Source: Terriglobia bacterium
GTDB lineage: Bacteria; Acidobacteriota; Terriglobia; UBA7540
Direction: 5' to 3'
NCBI GenBank assembly: GCA_020072905.1
Contig: JAIQGB010000071.1
Coordinates: 1 to 13,657, forward strand
Length of the DNA stretch: 13,657 nucleotides
Position 1 is the first letter of the stretch; each line of letters opens with the position of its first letter. Made by a program: the position numbers and the translations under genes. The notes beneath the pieces were generated by a model that had not been told where the DNA came from, did no database searches, and was given only the letters and a program-made list of their open reading frames with translations. Positions 1 through 6,548 of the stretch are shown here, in pieces.

Positions 1-68
1 TGTCTGAACATCGGGGTTGGCGCGGCTCTGAACTAGCCATTGCGTTCCGCCTGTCGTATTCTAGCGCC

Positions 69-146
69 GTGTCGCGGCTACGTCGCCCGTTTCCTGCGGA
101 CCGATATTTCTTCATCACCGTGCGCGTGCTCAAAGACACCGGGTAG
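69..146 (+). pseudogene. N-terminal relic of a second RAYT transposase
   Basis: From a GTG at 69 the frame reads MSRLRRPFPADRYFFITVRV and then LKDTG before a TAG. This matches the start of the intact RAYT at 202, which begins MSRVHRLRSGDRIFFVTVNL: both have MSR, a basic stretch, then DR-(Y/I)-FF-(I/V)-TV. The stop is the TAG inside the GTAG foot of the left REP (140-181), so the REP cuts this copy off after about 25 residues. No HUH motif or catalytic tyrosine remains, so it cannot be active. The similarity rests on about 20 residues. It could be chance, but the match of sequence, position and orientation argues against that. Confidence 0.5.
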
Positions 147-181
147 CCACGACGAGCGTTCTGCCTCGTCGTGGGCTTTTG
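140..181 (+). repeat. REP element, left copy (42 bp)
   Basis: This 42-bp unit is the exact reverse complement of 721-762. It starts with the GTAG tetranucleotide (143-146) typical of REPs bound by RAYT proteins. A hairpin follows: AGCCACGACGAG (145-156), an 8-nt loop, and CTCGTCGTGGGCT (165-177), with one bulged G in the right arm. The match to the other copy stops exactly at both ends (bases 139 and 182 do not pair with 763 and 720). It lies between the RAYT relic and the intact RAYT gene. Confidence 0.9.
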
Positions 182-201
182 GTTTTGGTATCTTGTTGGG
201 C

Positions 202-1488
202 ATGTCGCGAGTTCACCGGCTGCGCAGCGGAGATCGAATCTTCTTCGTTACGGTGAATCTTCGGCGAGCACTCCCACCGTTCACCGCTCAAGCGTACCCC
301 GCCATTCTGCAAGCCTTCCAGGAATCGCGCCGGCGGTTGGGATTCCTGCTATGCGGATACGTCCTGATGCCGGACCATTGGCACGCTCTCTTCTGGCCGG
401 ACTATCCGTTGACGATTTCGCGCCTCGTCCAAGACATCAAGTACGTCTCTTCGCGGCGTCTGAACCGTCAACGGGGTAGCACCGGTACTCTATGGCAGCA
501 CCAGTTTTGGGACCGCTTTGTGCGCCACGCGAAGGAGTTCAACGACCGGCTGACGTATATGCATTTGAACCCGGTGCGCCGAGGGCTCGTGGCGAAGCCC
601 GAGCAGTGGCGCTGGTCGAGCTACCAGAATTTCAGCCTGGAGCCAACGGCGCGGGTAGCGTGCCCGATTCAGATCGATCATGTGTGGCTGCCAGACTCCT
701 ACAGAGGATCATTCGCTGCACAAAAGCCCACGACGAGGCAGAACGCTCGTCGTGGCTACCCGCTTAGGACTGTTGATCTTTATGTTGTAGGAACAGGGAC
801 CCAAGCCAAGGGGGTCAACCAAGTCGCACGGGTCATTCAGCGCATACGCATACCGGTTGAGGGATTGGGGATTCGTGATATTGCCCGCCAGCGGGTCGGG
901 CGAGAGCCAGCGGTAGAGGCGCGGGTTGTACATGCGGAAGAGCGTCGGATCGTTCCCCGTCTCCGCGTCGCGCTGGTCCATCGAGGCGAAGCGGTTGTCC
1001 TTGACCAGCGCCGACGAGGCCCACAACTGCCCCCAGGGATAATAGAGGGTTTTCTGGATCGTCGCCCCGGTCTGATCGGTCACAAACGTCGTCGAGCCCA
1101 GCCCGTTGGGGTGGAGGAAGTACGTCTTGCTGTCCTGATATTTGACGAAGATGCGCCCGTTGAAGGGGACGTAATACGCGCCCCAACCGGAATTGTCGTA
1201 GGAGCCGATGGGGCTGCCGAATGCGTCGTACACCAGCTCAGTGTACGCCGTTCCGGTCTTCTTCTCCACCCGCTGGCCGAAGGCGTTTTCCCCATTGCCG
1301 ATTTTCGATTTTGGATTTTTGATTTCCTTTTGCCCCCCCAGTCCCAAGCCCCTGGTGCCCAGCCCCTGTTCTTCATGCCGCCCCTCGGCATCCCAGGCGT
1401 AGGCGTACGTGCCGGTGCCCGTGCCATTCGCCGACACCGGTCGCCCCTCGCCATCCGGGGCGTGAATGTCGCAAGGCGAAGGCGTTGA
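202..1488 (+). CDS. REP-associated tyrosine transposase (RAYT, IS200/IS605-like Y1) with read-through C-terminus
   Basis: RAYTs are single-strand DNA nucleases of the HUH/Y1 class that bind and cut REP hairpins. Counting from ATG 202, the HUH motif is HWH at residues 59-61 in a MPDHWHALFW context. The catalytic Tyr is Y119 in TYMHLNPVRRGLV, and the family signature QWRWSSY follows at 135-141. The recognisable domain ends near residue 168 (about base 706), a normal RAYT size. The frame does not stop there: it continues through the right REP (residues 174-187) and then across the antisense of the Rhs fragment to TGA at 1486. The last 240 residues are therefore probably not a real domain. ATG 202 is chosen because the conserved MSRVHRLRSGDR start follows it; the frame is open upstream to 40, but that part crosses the left REP. 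No strong ribosome site is visible. The two inverted REPs around it make a REPtron-like unit. Confidence 0.85.
   Translation: MSRVHRLRSGDRIFFVTVNLRRALPPFTAQAYPAILQAFQESRRRLGFLLCGYVLMPDHWHALFWPDYPLTISRLVQDIKYVSSRRLNRQRGSTGTLWQHQFWDRFVRHAKEFNDRLTYMHLNPVRRGLVAKPEQWRWSSYQNFSLEPTARVACPIQIDHVWLPDSYRGSFAAQKPTTRQNARRGYPLRTVDLYVVGTGTQAKGVNQVARVIQRIRIPVEGLGIRDIARQRVGREPAVEARVVHAEERRIVPRLRVALVHRGEAVVLDQRRRGPQLPPGIIEGFLDRRPGLIGHKRRRAQPVGVEEVRLAVLIFDEDAPVEGDVIRAPTGIVVGADGAAECVVHQLSVRRSGLLLHPLAEGVFPIADFRFWIFDFLLPPQSQAPGAQPLFFMPPLGIPGVGVRAGARAIRRHRSPLAIRGVNVARRRR
721..762 (-). repeat. REP element, right copy (42 bp, inverted)
   Basis: Perfect inverted copy of 140-181. The GTAG foot is on the minus strand (CTAC at 756-759). 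The hairpin arms are 725-737 and 746-757 with an 8-nt loop. The element overlaps two reading frames: residues 174-187 of the extended RAYT frame, and residues 226-239 of the minus-strand Rhs fragment, to which it gives a foreign tail (RVATTSVLPRRGLL). The two copies could pair over 42 bp in single-stranded DNA or in a transcript of the RAYT gene. Confidence 0.9.
1288..1377. repeat. Low-complexity repeat insertion inside the Rhs fragment
   Basis: The segment holds runs such as GATTTTCGATTTTGGATTTT (about 1300-1319) and then C-rich near-repeats of the CCCAAGCCCCTGGTGCCCAG type (about 1344-1363). On the minus strand it is open and encodes HEEQGLGTRG...GQKEIKNPKSKIGNGE. That peptide interrupts the usual DAEGR to AFGQRVEK step of the Rhs repeat. 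Base composition differs sharply from the flanks. The boundaries are set by where Rhs-like protein sequence stops and resumes, so they may be off by some bases. Confidence 0.6.
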
Positions 1489-1753
1489 AGCGTTCTGCCG
1501 GATGTCTCCCGCCGCGTGCCGCTGCGCCCTCCACCTGGTTCATTTCAGGTCTGCCGGTACGGAATCTGGGCATAGCCGCGCGGGGATGCAGTTCAATCGA
1601 AGCACTGTCCGACGCGGTGAGCAGCACGTGGCGGGATAGCGTGCAGTTCGCTGCTTACCGGCCGGTCGGTAGGCAATGAGGACGTAGACCAGGCGCTTCG
1701 CGGCGGGCTTCCAGCAAGAACGACCTGTCGCGGGATTCCAGTCGCCGGTCCGA
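1489..1753. other. Gene-free spacer
   Basis: Between the end of the extended RAYT frame and the stop of the acetyltransferase gene no frame shows a recognisable domain, good ribosome site or RNA fold. Short open frames exist on the minus strand, but their composition is arginine/proline-rich, as expected of chance frames in GC-rich DNA. It may hold eroded Rhs or element DNA; nothing recognisable is left. Confidence 0.5.
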
Positions 1754-2737
1754 TCAGCGGCGGTTCCAGGTGAAGGCCCCGAAGGTGCGCAGGGTTCCAA
1801 AGCCCAGGCGCTCGTAGAGGCGCACGGCGCCGGCATTCAGTTCGGTGACGGTGAGCGAGACTTCCTCGAAGCCGCGCCGGATGAGGTCCTGGAAGGAAGC
1901 CTCCATGAGCACCGTGCCCAGCCCCGCGGCCTGGAACTCGCGGGCCACGGCAATCTGTGGGATATGCGCGGTGCGGGAGCGCACGGCGGTGAGGGCGAGC
2001 GCGGCAGCGAGTTTGCCGCTCGCCTGGTGGATGGCCACCAGCGAGGCGGTCGGAAGCATCTCTCCGCAGCCGTGCTGGTGAACGATGTTTTCGACCAGGC
2101 GCGTCGTTCCGGCGAGCGTACTGTACTGGTCGTTAATGTGCGCGTCGACGTGGCCCCGGTAGGCGCCGTAGACCAGTTCCGCCGCCGCCCGATCGTGTTT
2201 TCTTTCCCAGGGAACGACCGTGAAGCCCCGCAGGGGGGAGGATGCCGCCGCGGGCGTCTCAGTCGGTCCCGCATTGCCATAGAGAGCTCGCCGGCGGCTG
2301 GCCAGCGGCAGCAGCATGAATCGCCGCACGTAGCTCTCGAATTGGTGGGGGCGGAAGCAGGGCTCGAGCTCCTCCATGCTGAAGTGCGGCAACTGCGTCT
2401 CCACGCGCGAGATGCCGGGCGTGGCGAGCAGGGTTTCGAAAACGTGCTTCAAGAGCAGGAAGGCTGGCTCCAGCATTTCGCCGTTGGCAATGATGAAGAG
2501 ATTGCCGATCAGGCCCTTTTCGCCTTCGTAAAAAAAGAAGCTATAACCGATCAGTTCGCCTTCGGCGCGCAAGGCGTAGCCGGAGAGGCGCTTGTCGTCC
2601 AGGCAGGTGGCGACCAGACGCCTTGATGGCCCATAGTCCCAGCGCAGCGCAGAATTCCAGGCGCGCGATTCGGCCTCCAGCAGCGACTCGAAGGCCTCAG
2701 CGTTGAACTGCCGAATGTCGATGACTTCGGGTGGCAA
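1754..2737 (-). CDS. GNAT-family N-acetyltransferase with two GNAT folds
   Basis: Predicted cytoplasmic acetyltransferase using acetyl-CoA; the substrate is not evident. With the start used here the protein has 327 residues. The C-terminal half is a full GNAT domain: the acetyl-CoA pyrophosphate loop is QAAGLG at 269-274, just after the beta-4 strand PQIAVA, and the end has the usual Asn (N301 in ELNAGAVRLYERLGFG). The N-terminal half has a weaker GNAT-like core (GYSFFFYEGEKGLIGNLFI, about 64-82) with no clear acetyl-CoA loop, so probably only the second domain is catalytic. The frame is open up to an ATG at 2932. I prefer TTG at 2737: GGAAGGA lies about 9 nt upstream, protein-like sequence (PPEVIDIRQF) begins there, and a TATACT -10-like box (2845-2850) lies between the two starts. 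The leftover N-terminal part is basic and domain-free. It is a monocistronic minus-strand gene beside plus-strand genes. Confidence 0.75.
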   Translation of the reverse strand: MPPEVIDIRQFNAEAFESLLEAESRAWNSALRWDYGPSRRLVATCLDDKRLSGYALRAEGELIGYSFFFYEGEKGLIGNLFIIANGEMLEPAFLLLKHVFETLLATPGISRVETQLPHFSMEELEPCFRPHQFESYVRRFMLLPLASRRRALYGNAGPTETPAAASSPLRGFTVVPWERKHDRAAAELVYGAYRGHVDAHINDQYSTLAGTTRLVENIVHQHGCGEMLPTASLVAIHQASGKLAAALALTAVRSRTAHIPQIAVAREFQAAGLGTVLMEASFQDLIRRGFEEVSLTVTELNAGAVRLYERLGFGTLRTFGAFTWNRR

Positions 2738-3187
2738 GTTCGATGCTTCCTTCCGCTCAGGGCCGTCAACTACGGGTGGAGATGCATCCCGTCGCGGAGG
2801 CCATATTCTCTCTCCCGATCCCACGGGTCGAAAAGTGCCGCGGGAGTATACCGCAAAACAACCTGACCCGCGCAGGAGGTTGCGGATGGTCAGGGTGAGG
2901 GTAAAAGGGCGGCGGACATTGCTGTCGGCCACCGCCTGGGCGATCCGCGACCACTCGAAGGAGGTCGAGAGGCCGGAATAACGGTCGGCGCGGGTTCGCG
3001 TTCACCGGAACACGGCTCTAACCGGCCGTCTGTACGCTGCGCGGGGCTTCACCCGCGCTGCCGCCAGGACGCCCGCTGACGTGAAAGTTTTTGTCCAGCC
3101 AGTAAACCGGATGTGGTAGCATTTCGCGCTGATGAGACGGCGCGCTTCGAAGGCATCTGCGCTGGGAACTAACGCGAAGGCAGCGGT
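2738..3187. other. Divergent intergenic region
   Basis: About 450 bases between the acetyltransferase (minus) and the hydrolase (plus). On the minus strand TATACT (2845-2850) could be a -10 box for the acetyltransferase, but I see no fitting -35. On the plus strand TTGTCC (3091-3096) and TAGCAT (3117-3122) are 20 nt apart, too weak to call a promoter. Short open frames on both strands show no domain. I see no RNA gene or repeat. Confidence 0.4.
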
Positions 3188-4135
3188 ATGGCACGCAGGC
3201 GGGCGCTCGCAGTTGCGGCCCCATCACGATTTTCCTTTGAATCCGGCGCGCGGCTGATTCGGACGGTCCTCGCCCTGGCGGCGGTCCTGGCGATCGTGCT
3301 GGGCGGCTTCAGTGCCTTCCTCACTTATCGTGTCCTTACTACATGGAATGATGCTGAAACCGTAACGCCTCTCTCTTCCTTCCAGAGTAACTACGTCAAC
3401 CTTAATTTCATCGACCGGCAGGGCGGGGAGCACGAGGGCTGGCTGCTCATGGGCCTGAAGGGTGCCCCGGCGATCATTCTCTGTCACGGATATGATTCCA
3501 ACCGTTCCGACCTGCTGGCATTGGGAAGCCTGCTTCGGCAGAACCACTTCAACGTTTACCTCTTCAACTTTCACGGCCCGAAGGTGAGGCGGCTGTATTC
3601 CGACCTGGGCCTCGCACAAACCAGCGATCTGCTGGCGGCCATCAACATGGTCACCAAGCAGAACGGCGTGAACTCGCACCGCGTCGGGGTCTTTGGCGTG
3701 ACGACCGGAGGGTACGCCGCGCTCGCGGCCGCGGAACAGAGTCCGCTCGTCAAGGCCCTCGTCGCCGACACCGTCTTTGACGACCCCAGGCTGATGCTGG
3801 AGTCGCAGGTGGACGAACTCCTGGGCGGATCTTCGAGCCTGTTCCGCATGTTGCCGAACGCAACATACCGCCTCGCCACGCTGCGTAGAGACAAGCCCAA
3901 CGTGCGGGCCAATCTCTCCAAGCTGGGGGGCATCCCGAAGCTTTTCATCTCCGGCAAGGACTCGCCGCTGCTCGCCCGGGCGACCGACAGCCTTTACAGT
4001 GAGGCTCCGCAGCCCAAGCGCCTGCTCGTGCTCGACCACCCTTACACGGCGCTGGCTTCCGGCACGGTCAAGAAGGAATACGAGGATCAGGTCCTCAGCT
4101 TTTTCCTGCAGAATCTCCCTCTGCGGGCCGACTGA
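3188..4135 (+). CDS. Membrane-anchored alpha/beta-hydrolase-fold protein with Thr at the nucleophile position
   Basis: 315 residues. Residues 24-48 form one hydrophobic segment after a basic N-terminus, so the protein is probably anchored in the inner membrane with the hydrolase domain outside. The domain follows the alpha/beta-hydrolase order: oxyanion-side HGYDSNR (100-106), nucleophile elbow GVTTGGYAAL (170-179), acid-side ISGKDS (D258), and a late His in LDHPYTAL (H284). The elbow is normally G-x-S-x-G. Here the third position is Thr (T172), which weakens or changes hydrolysis. The substrate is unknown. GAAGG lies 8 nt before the ATG. An acyltransferase gene follows 78 bp downstream, so co-transcription is possible, but a link to lipid A is only inferred from position. 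The fold is well supported; the activity is not. Confidence 0.8.
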   Translation: MARRRALAVAAPSRFSFESGARLIRTVLALAAVLAIVLGGFSAFLTYRVLTTWNDAETVTPLSSFQSNYVNLNFIDRQGGEHEGWLLMGLKGAPAIILCHGYDSNRSDLLALGSLLRQNHFNVYLFNFHGPKVRRLYSDLGLAQTSDLLAAINMVTKQNGVNSHRVGVFGVTTGGYAALAAAEQSPLVKALVADTVFDDPRLMLESQVDELLGGSSSLFRMLPNATYRLATLRRDKPNVRANLSKLGGIPKLFISGKDSPLLARATDSLYSEAPQPKRLLVLDHPYTALASGTVKKEYEDQVLSFFLQNLPLRAD

Positions 4136-4213
4136 GGTGGGGGATCGCTCGCCCATGAGCTCGGTCGGCGCAATCGCCCATCCACTTCACTTCCTGCCTC
4201 GGGGGGGAGGCGT

Positions 4214-5191
4214 ATGTCGCCCATGACCCTTCCCGATTCCGCGCCCGTCACGTCCCCGCCGGGGCCGCGCCACAGGAAGCGCTCGGCTTTCCGACACCGC
4301 CTCGAGTTTTTCGCCGCCCTGGGTCTGCTGCGCTTCCTCGGCGCGCTGCCTCACCGGGTGGCGCGCGGCCTCTGTGGTTTGCTGGCGGCGGTGAGCTACG
4401 GGCTCTGGCCGCGCCTCCGCCAGGTTGGCTTGTTCAACTTACGTCTGGCTTTCCCAGACTGGGACGACGCGCGGCGCCGCCAGGTGCTGCGCGGTCTCTT
4501 CCGCGGATTCGGACGCATGCTTGCGGACTTCGCGCATTTCCCGCACTGGAACCGCGCAAATATCGAAAGCCTGATCATCTACGATGGCTTCGAGAACTAT
4601 GCCCGGGCGCGCGACCAGGGAAAGGGCGTGCTCTTCCTCACAGCGCACTTCGGGAACTGGGAGCTCGGCTCGTTCGCGCACGGAGTCTACGGCTATCCCT
4701 GTAATTTCATTGTGCGCGAACTCGACAATCCGCTCCTCGACGCTTTCATCAACCGCTACCGTTGTTTGAGTGGCGGCCGCGCGATCGAGAAGAGCGATGC
4801 GGCGCGCGATGTTCTGCGCGCGTTCCGACGGGACGAAGCGGTAGGTATCCTGTCTGACCAGAACGTGCTGGCCGCCGAGGGCGTGTTCGTGGACTTCTTC
4901 GGTCGCCTGGCCTCGACGACGACCGGGCCCGCGCGCCTGGCGCGCAAGACTGGGGTGCCGGTCGTCCTCGGCCTGGTCATCTGGGACGAGAAGCTCGGGA
5001 AATACCGCTTACGCTTCGACCCCGTGGAATGGATCAAGCGTGGCGATCCCGAGGAGGAAATCCTCGTCAACACGGCGCACTTCACCCGGCTCATCGAGGA
5101 ATACGTCCGCCGCTATCCCGAGCAGTGGCTTTGGGTGCACCGCCGCTGGAAAACCCGGCCCCCCGGCGAGCCGCCCTTGTATCCGTCTTGA
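4214..5191 (+). CDS. Lysophospholipid acyltransferase, LpxL/HtrB-type (lipid A late acyltransferase)
   Basis: Family members add secondary acyl chains from acyl-ACP to lipid A precursors at the inner face of the inner membrane. The catalytic H-x4-E motif is HFGNWE at 145-150. Other family blocks are visible: LSDQNV (214-219), VFVDFFGRLASTTTGPARLA (224-243) and the C-terminal PEQWLWVHRRWKTRP (302-316). A hydrophobic N-terminal stretch (about 31-65) fits membrane association. The length of 325 residues is normal for the family (about 300). GGGGGAGG ends 3 nt before ATG 4214 and 12 nt before ATG 4223, so the second Met is a possible start. LpxD follows 146 bp downstream, which supports a lipid A role. 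Whether it acts as LpxL, LpxM or on another glycolipid cannot be told from sequence. A degenerate repeat begins just after the stop. Confidence 0.85.
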   Translation: MSPMTLPDSAPVTSPPGPRHRKRSAFRHRLEFFAALGLLRFLGALPHRVARGLCGLLAAVSYGLWPRLRQVGLFNLRLAFPDWDDARRRQVLRGLFRGFGRMLADFAHFPHWNRANIESLIIYDGFENYARARDQGKGVLFLTAHFGNWELGSFAHGVYGYPCNFIVRELDNPLLDAFINRYRCLSGGRAIEKSDAARDVLRAFRRDEAVGILSDQNVLAAEGVFVDFFGRLASTTTGPARLARKTGVPVVLGLVIWDEKLGKYRLRFDPVEWIKRGDPEEEILVNTAHFTRLIEEYVRRYPEQWLWVHRRWKTRPPGEPPLYPS

Positions 5192-5192
5192 C

Positions 5193-5319
5193 TGGGGGTT
5201 TGGAATTCGGGGTTCGGGATTCGTGAGCCACCGTGCGGGCGACGGCTGGTAAGCACAGACGATGCCCCCCGAGTCCATTTCACTGCGTCGCGAACTCCGA
5301 GCCCCGGATCTCGAAATCC
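5193..5319. repeat. Degenerate TTCGGGA-type inverted repeat pair after the acyltransferase gene
   Basis: The left arm at 5193-5226 contains AATTCGGGGTTCGGGATTCG; the right arm at 5291-5319 is a degenerate copy in inverted orientation (reverse complement contains GATCCGGGGCTCGG). About 65 bases of non-repetitive sequence lie between the arms. The left arm starts 2 nt after the acyltransferase stop and the right arm ends 18 nt before the LpxD start. The same sequence type occurs at 11413-11560. It may fold into an RNA stem between the two genes. Confidence 0.6.
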
Positions 5320-5337
5320 ATCTCGTGGGGTGATCGA

Positions 5338-6357
5338 ATGACCACACAGGAATTAGCCCGTCTGGTTGACGGCACGTTGAACGGCGACGGGAGAGTCGAG
5401 ATTTGCCGCGCCGCGGGCCTCGAAACCGCGGGCCCGGGTGAGTTGGCGTTTGCCGAAGGCGACCGCGCGCAGGCGCTGGCGGCGCAATCGCGGGCAGGAT
5501 GCATCCTGGTCCCGGCCGGAAAACCGGTGAGCGGACGGACGACGATCGCCGTCGCGCATCCGAAACTCGCCTTTATTCGTGCTGCGGAGGCGCTCCATCC
5601 GCCCACGCCCGTGGCCCCTGGGATCCACCCGACGGCCGTCGTGTCTCCGGATGCGACGCTGGCCGCCGAGGTCAGCGTCGGACCCCACGCGGTCATCGAG
5701 CGCAGCGCCAGCGTCGGAGCGGGGACTACGATCGCTGCGGGGGTCTATTTGGGAGCGGGCGTGCAGGTGGGCGCGCATTGCGTCCTCTACCCGCACGTGA
5801 CCGTTTATGCGGGCGCGCGGCTCGGTGAACGGGTGATTCTCCACGCGGGAGTGACGGTGGGGGGTGACGGCTTTGGTTATGTCTTCGCCGAAGGCCGTCA
5901 GCAGAAGTTTCCGCAGCTCGGGCAAGTCATCATCGAGGACGACGTCGAGATCGGCTGCAACTCGACAGTCGACCGCGGCTCGCTCGGGACGACAGTCATT
6001 GGACAAGGGACCAAGATCGACAATCTCGTTCAGGTCGCGCACAACGTGAGAATCGGACGCCACTGCGTGATCGCCGCGCAGACGGGCATCTCGGGGAGCG
6101 TCGAGGTCGGCGACTACGTGGTGATGGGCGGACAGGTGGGCATTGGCGATCACGTGCGCGTTGAGGACCGTGCGGTCCTGGGCGGGGGAGCGGGGATTCT
6201 CCCCGGCAAGATCGTCCGCCGCGGCGAGACGGTGTGGGGGCGGCCGGCCCGGCCGCTCCACGAGTTCAAGCGGATGTACGCGCACCTTTCCAACCTTCCA
6301 CGCCTGGCGGAAAAGGTGAAAGATCTGTCGCGTCGAATGGGAGGGAGCAACGAGTAG
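5338..6357 (+). CDS. lpxD: UDP-3-O-acylglucosamine N-acyltransferase LpxD
   Basis: LpxD adds the second (N-linked) hydroxyacyl chain from acyl-ACP to UDP-3-O-acylglucosamine, the third step of lipid A synthesis in the cytoplasm. The 339-residue length matches the family (about 340). Residues 1-95 are the uridine-binding N-terminal domain. From 96 to about 290 there is a left-handed beta-helix of hexapeptide repeats ([13 protein letters not shown] and on). The LpxD signature GGDGFGYV (175-182) and VDRGSLGTT (211-219) are intact, and H235 in QVAHNVRIG is the conserved active-site His. The C-terminus is helical (VKDLSRRM), as expected for the trimer. ATG 5338 has GGGGTGA just upstream and gives the canonical [10 protein letters not shown] start. 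The open frame back to 5233 runs through repeat DNA and is not coding. The acyltransferase gene upstream completes a small lipid A group. Confidence 0.95.
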   Translation: MTTQELARLVDGTLNGDGRVEICRAAGLETAGPGELAFAEGDRAQALAAQSRAGCILVPAGKPVSGRTTIAVAHPKLAFIRAAEALHPPTPVAPGIHPTAVVSPDATLAAEVSVGPHAVIERSASVGAGTTIAAGVYLGAGVQVGAHCVLYPHVTVYAGARLGERVILHAGVTVGGDGFGYVFAEGRQQKFPQLGQVIIEDDVEIGCNSTVDRGSLGTTVIGQGTKIDNLVQVAHNVRIGRHCVIAAQTGISGSVEVGDYVVMGGQVGIGDHVRVEDRAVLGGGAGILPGKIVRRGETVWGRPARPLHEFKRMYAHLSNLPRLAEKVKDLSRRMGGSNE

Positions 6358-6548
6358 CCCGTCGTCGCCACTCCCGGAGGCGGGGAAACGCCCCTTTGCC
6401 GCGCAAATTGTTGGAAGCGACAGACATCTCGGGGCGCGCTCTTTCCATCCAAAATGGGAGCAGCTTGAACGCGACCCTCAGAACGGCAGTCTGTCTCTTT
6501 TTGCCTTGAGGAGAGCGCAGGGATAATCCCGAGGATAATGCTGCGGCG

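Larger units (their letters stand above)
709..1437 (-). pseudogene. Rhs repeat-associated core fragment, both ends lost
   Basis: Rhs proteins are very large YD-repeat shells that encase a C-terminal toxin cut off after a conserved core. This 242-residue piece has YD-like repeats (YAWDAEGR at 13-20, LVYDAFGSPIG at 68-78), then the core: HPNGLGSTTFVTDQTG (109-124), YYPWGQ (132-137), and the signature RMYNPRLYRWLSPDPLAG followed by NRYAYALNDP (168-203) and DPLGLG (208-213). Only about 12 residues follow before the right REP takes over, so no toxin domain remains. Homology starts only near base 1460 (DGEGRPVSANG); upstream there is no Rhs sequence, so the shell is missing too. Residues 21-50 are an unrelated in-frame repeat insertion. 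It lies wholly antisense to the extended RAYT frame. The ATG at 1437 is simply the first Met in the open frame. Confidence 0.8.

Noticed and set aside
40..201. Longer RAYT start at 40
   Set aside because: The extra 54 residues cross the left REP and read the RAYT relic in another frame; conserved RAYT sequence starts at ATG 202.
140..762. CRISPR array
   Set aside because: Only two copies, in inverted orientation, about 540 bp apart around a transposase; this is a REP pair.
1964..2626. Plus-strand frame of 220 codons opposite the acetyltransferase
   Set aside because: No domain or ribosome site; the minus-strand frame has a full GNAT motif set.
3224..4156. Long minus-strand open frame of 310 codons opposite the hydrolase
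   Set aside because: It is the antisense of a clear gene, has no domain, and reads as charge-rich, low-hydrophobic sequence typical of shadows.
5233..5337. N-terminal extension of LpxD
   Set aside because: It is encoded in part by the degenerate repeat arm, and the family start is at ATG 5338 with its own ribosome site.
6381..6397. Possible terminator after lpxD (GGGG, AAACG loop, CCCC, TTT)
   Set aside because: A 4-bp stem and three T residues are too weak to support a terminator.
6501..6539. Promoter-like GATAAT boxes (6522-6527, 6534-6539) before the small HxH/CxxC gene
   Set aside because: Neither box has a -35 at acceptable spacing (15 or 22 nt to TTG-type hexamers).
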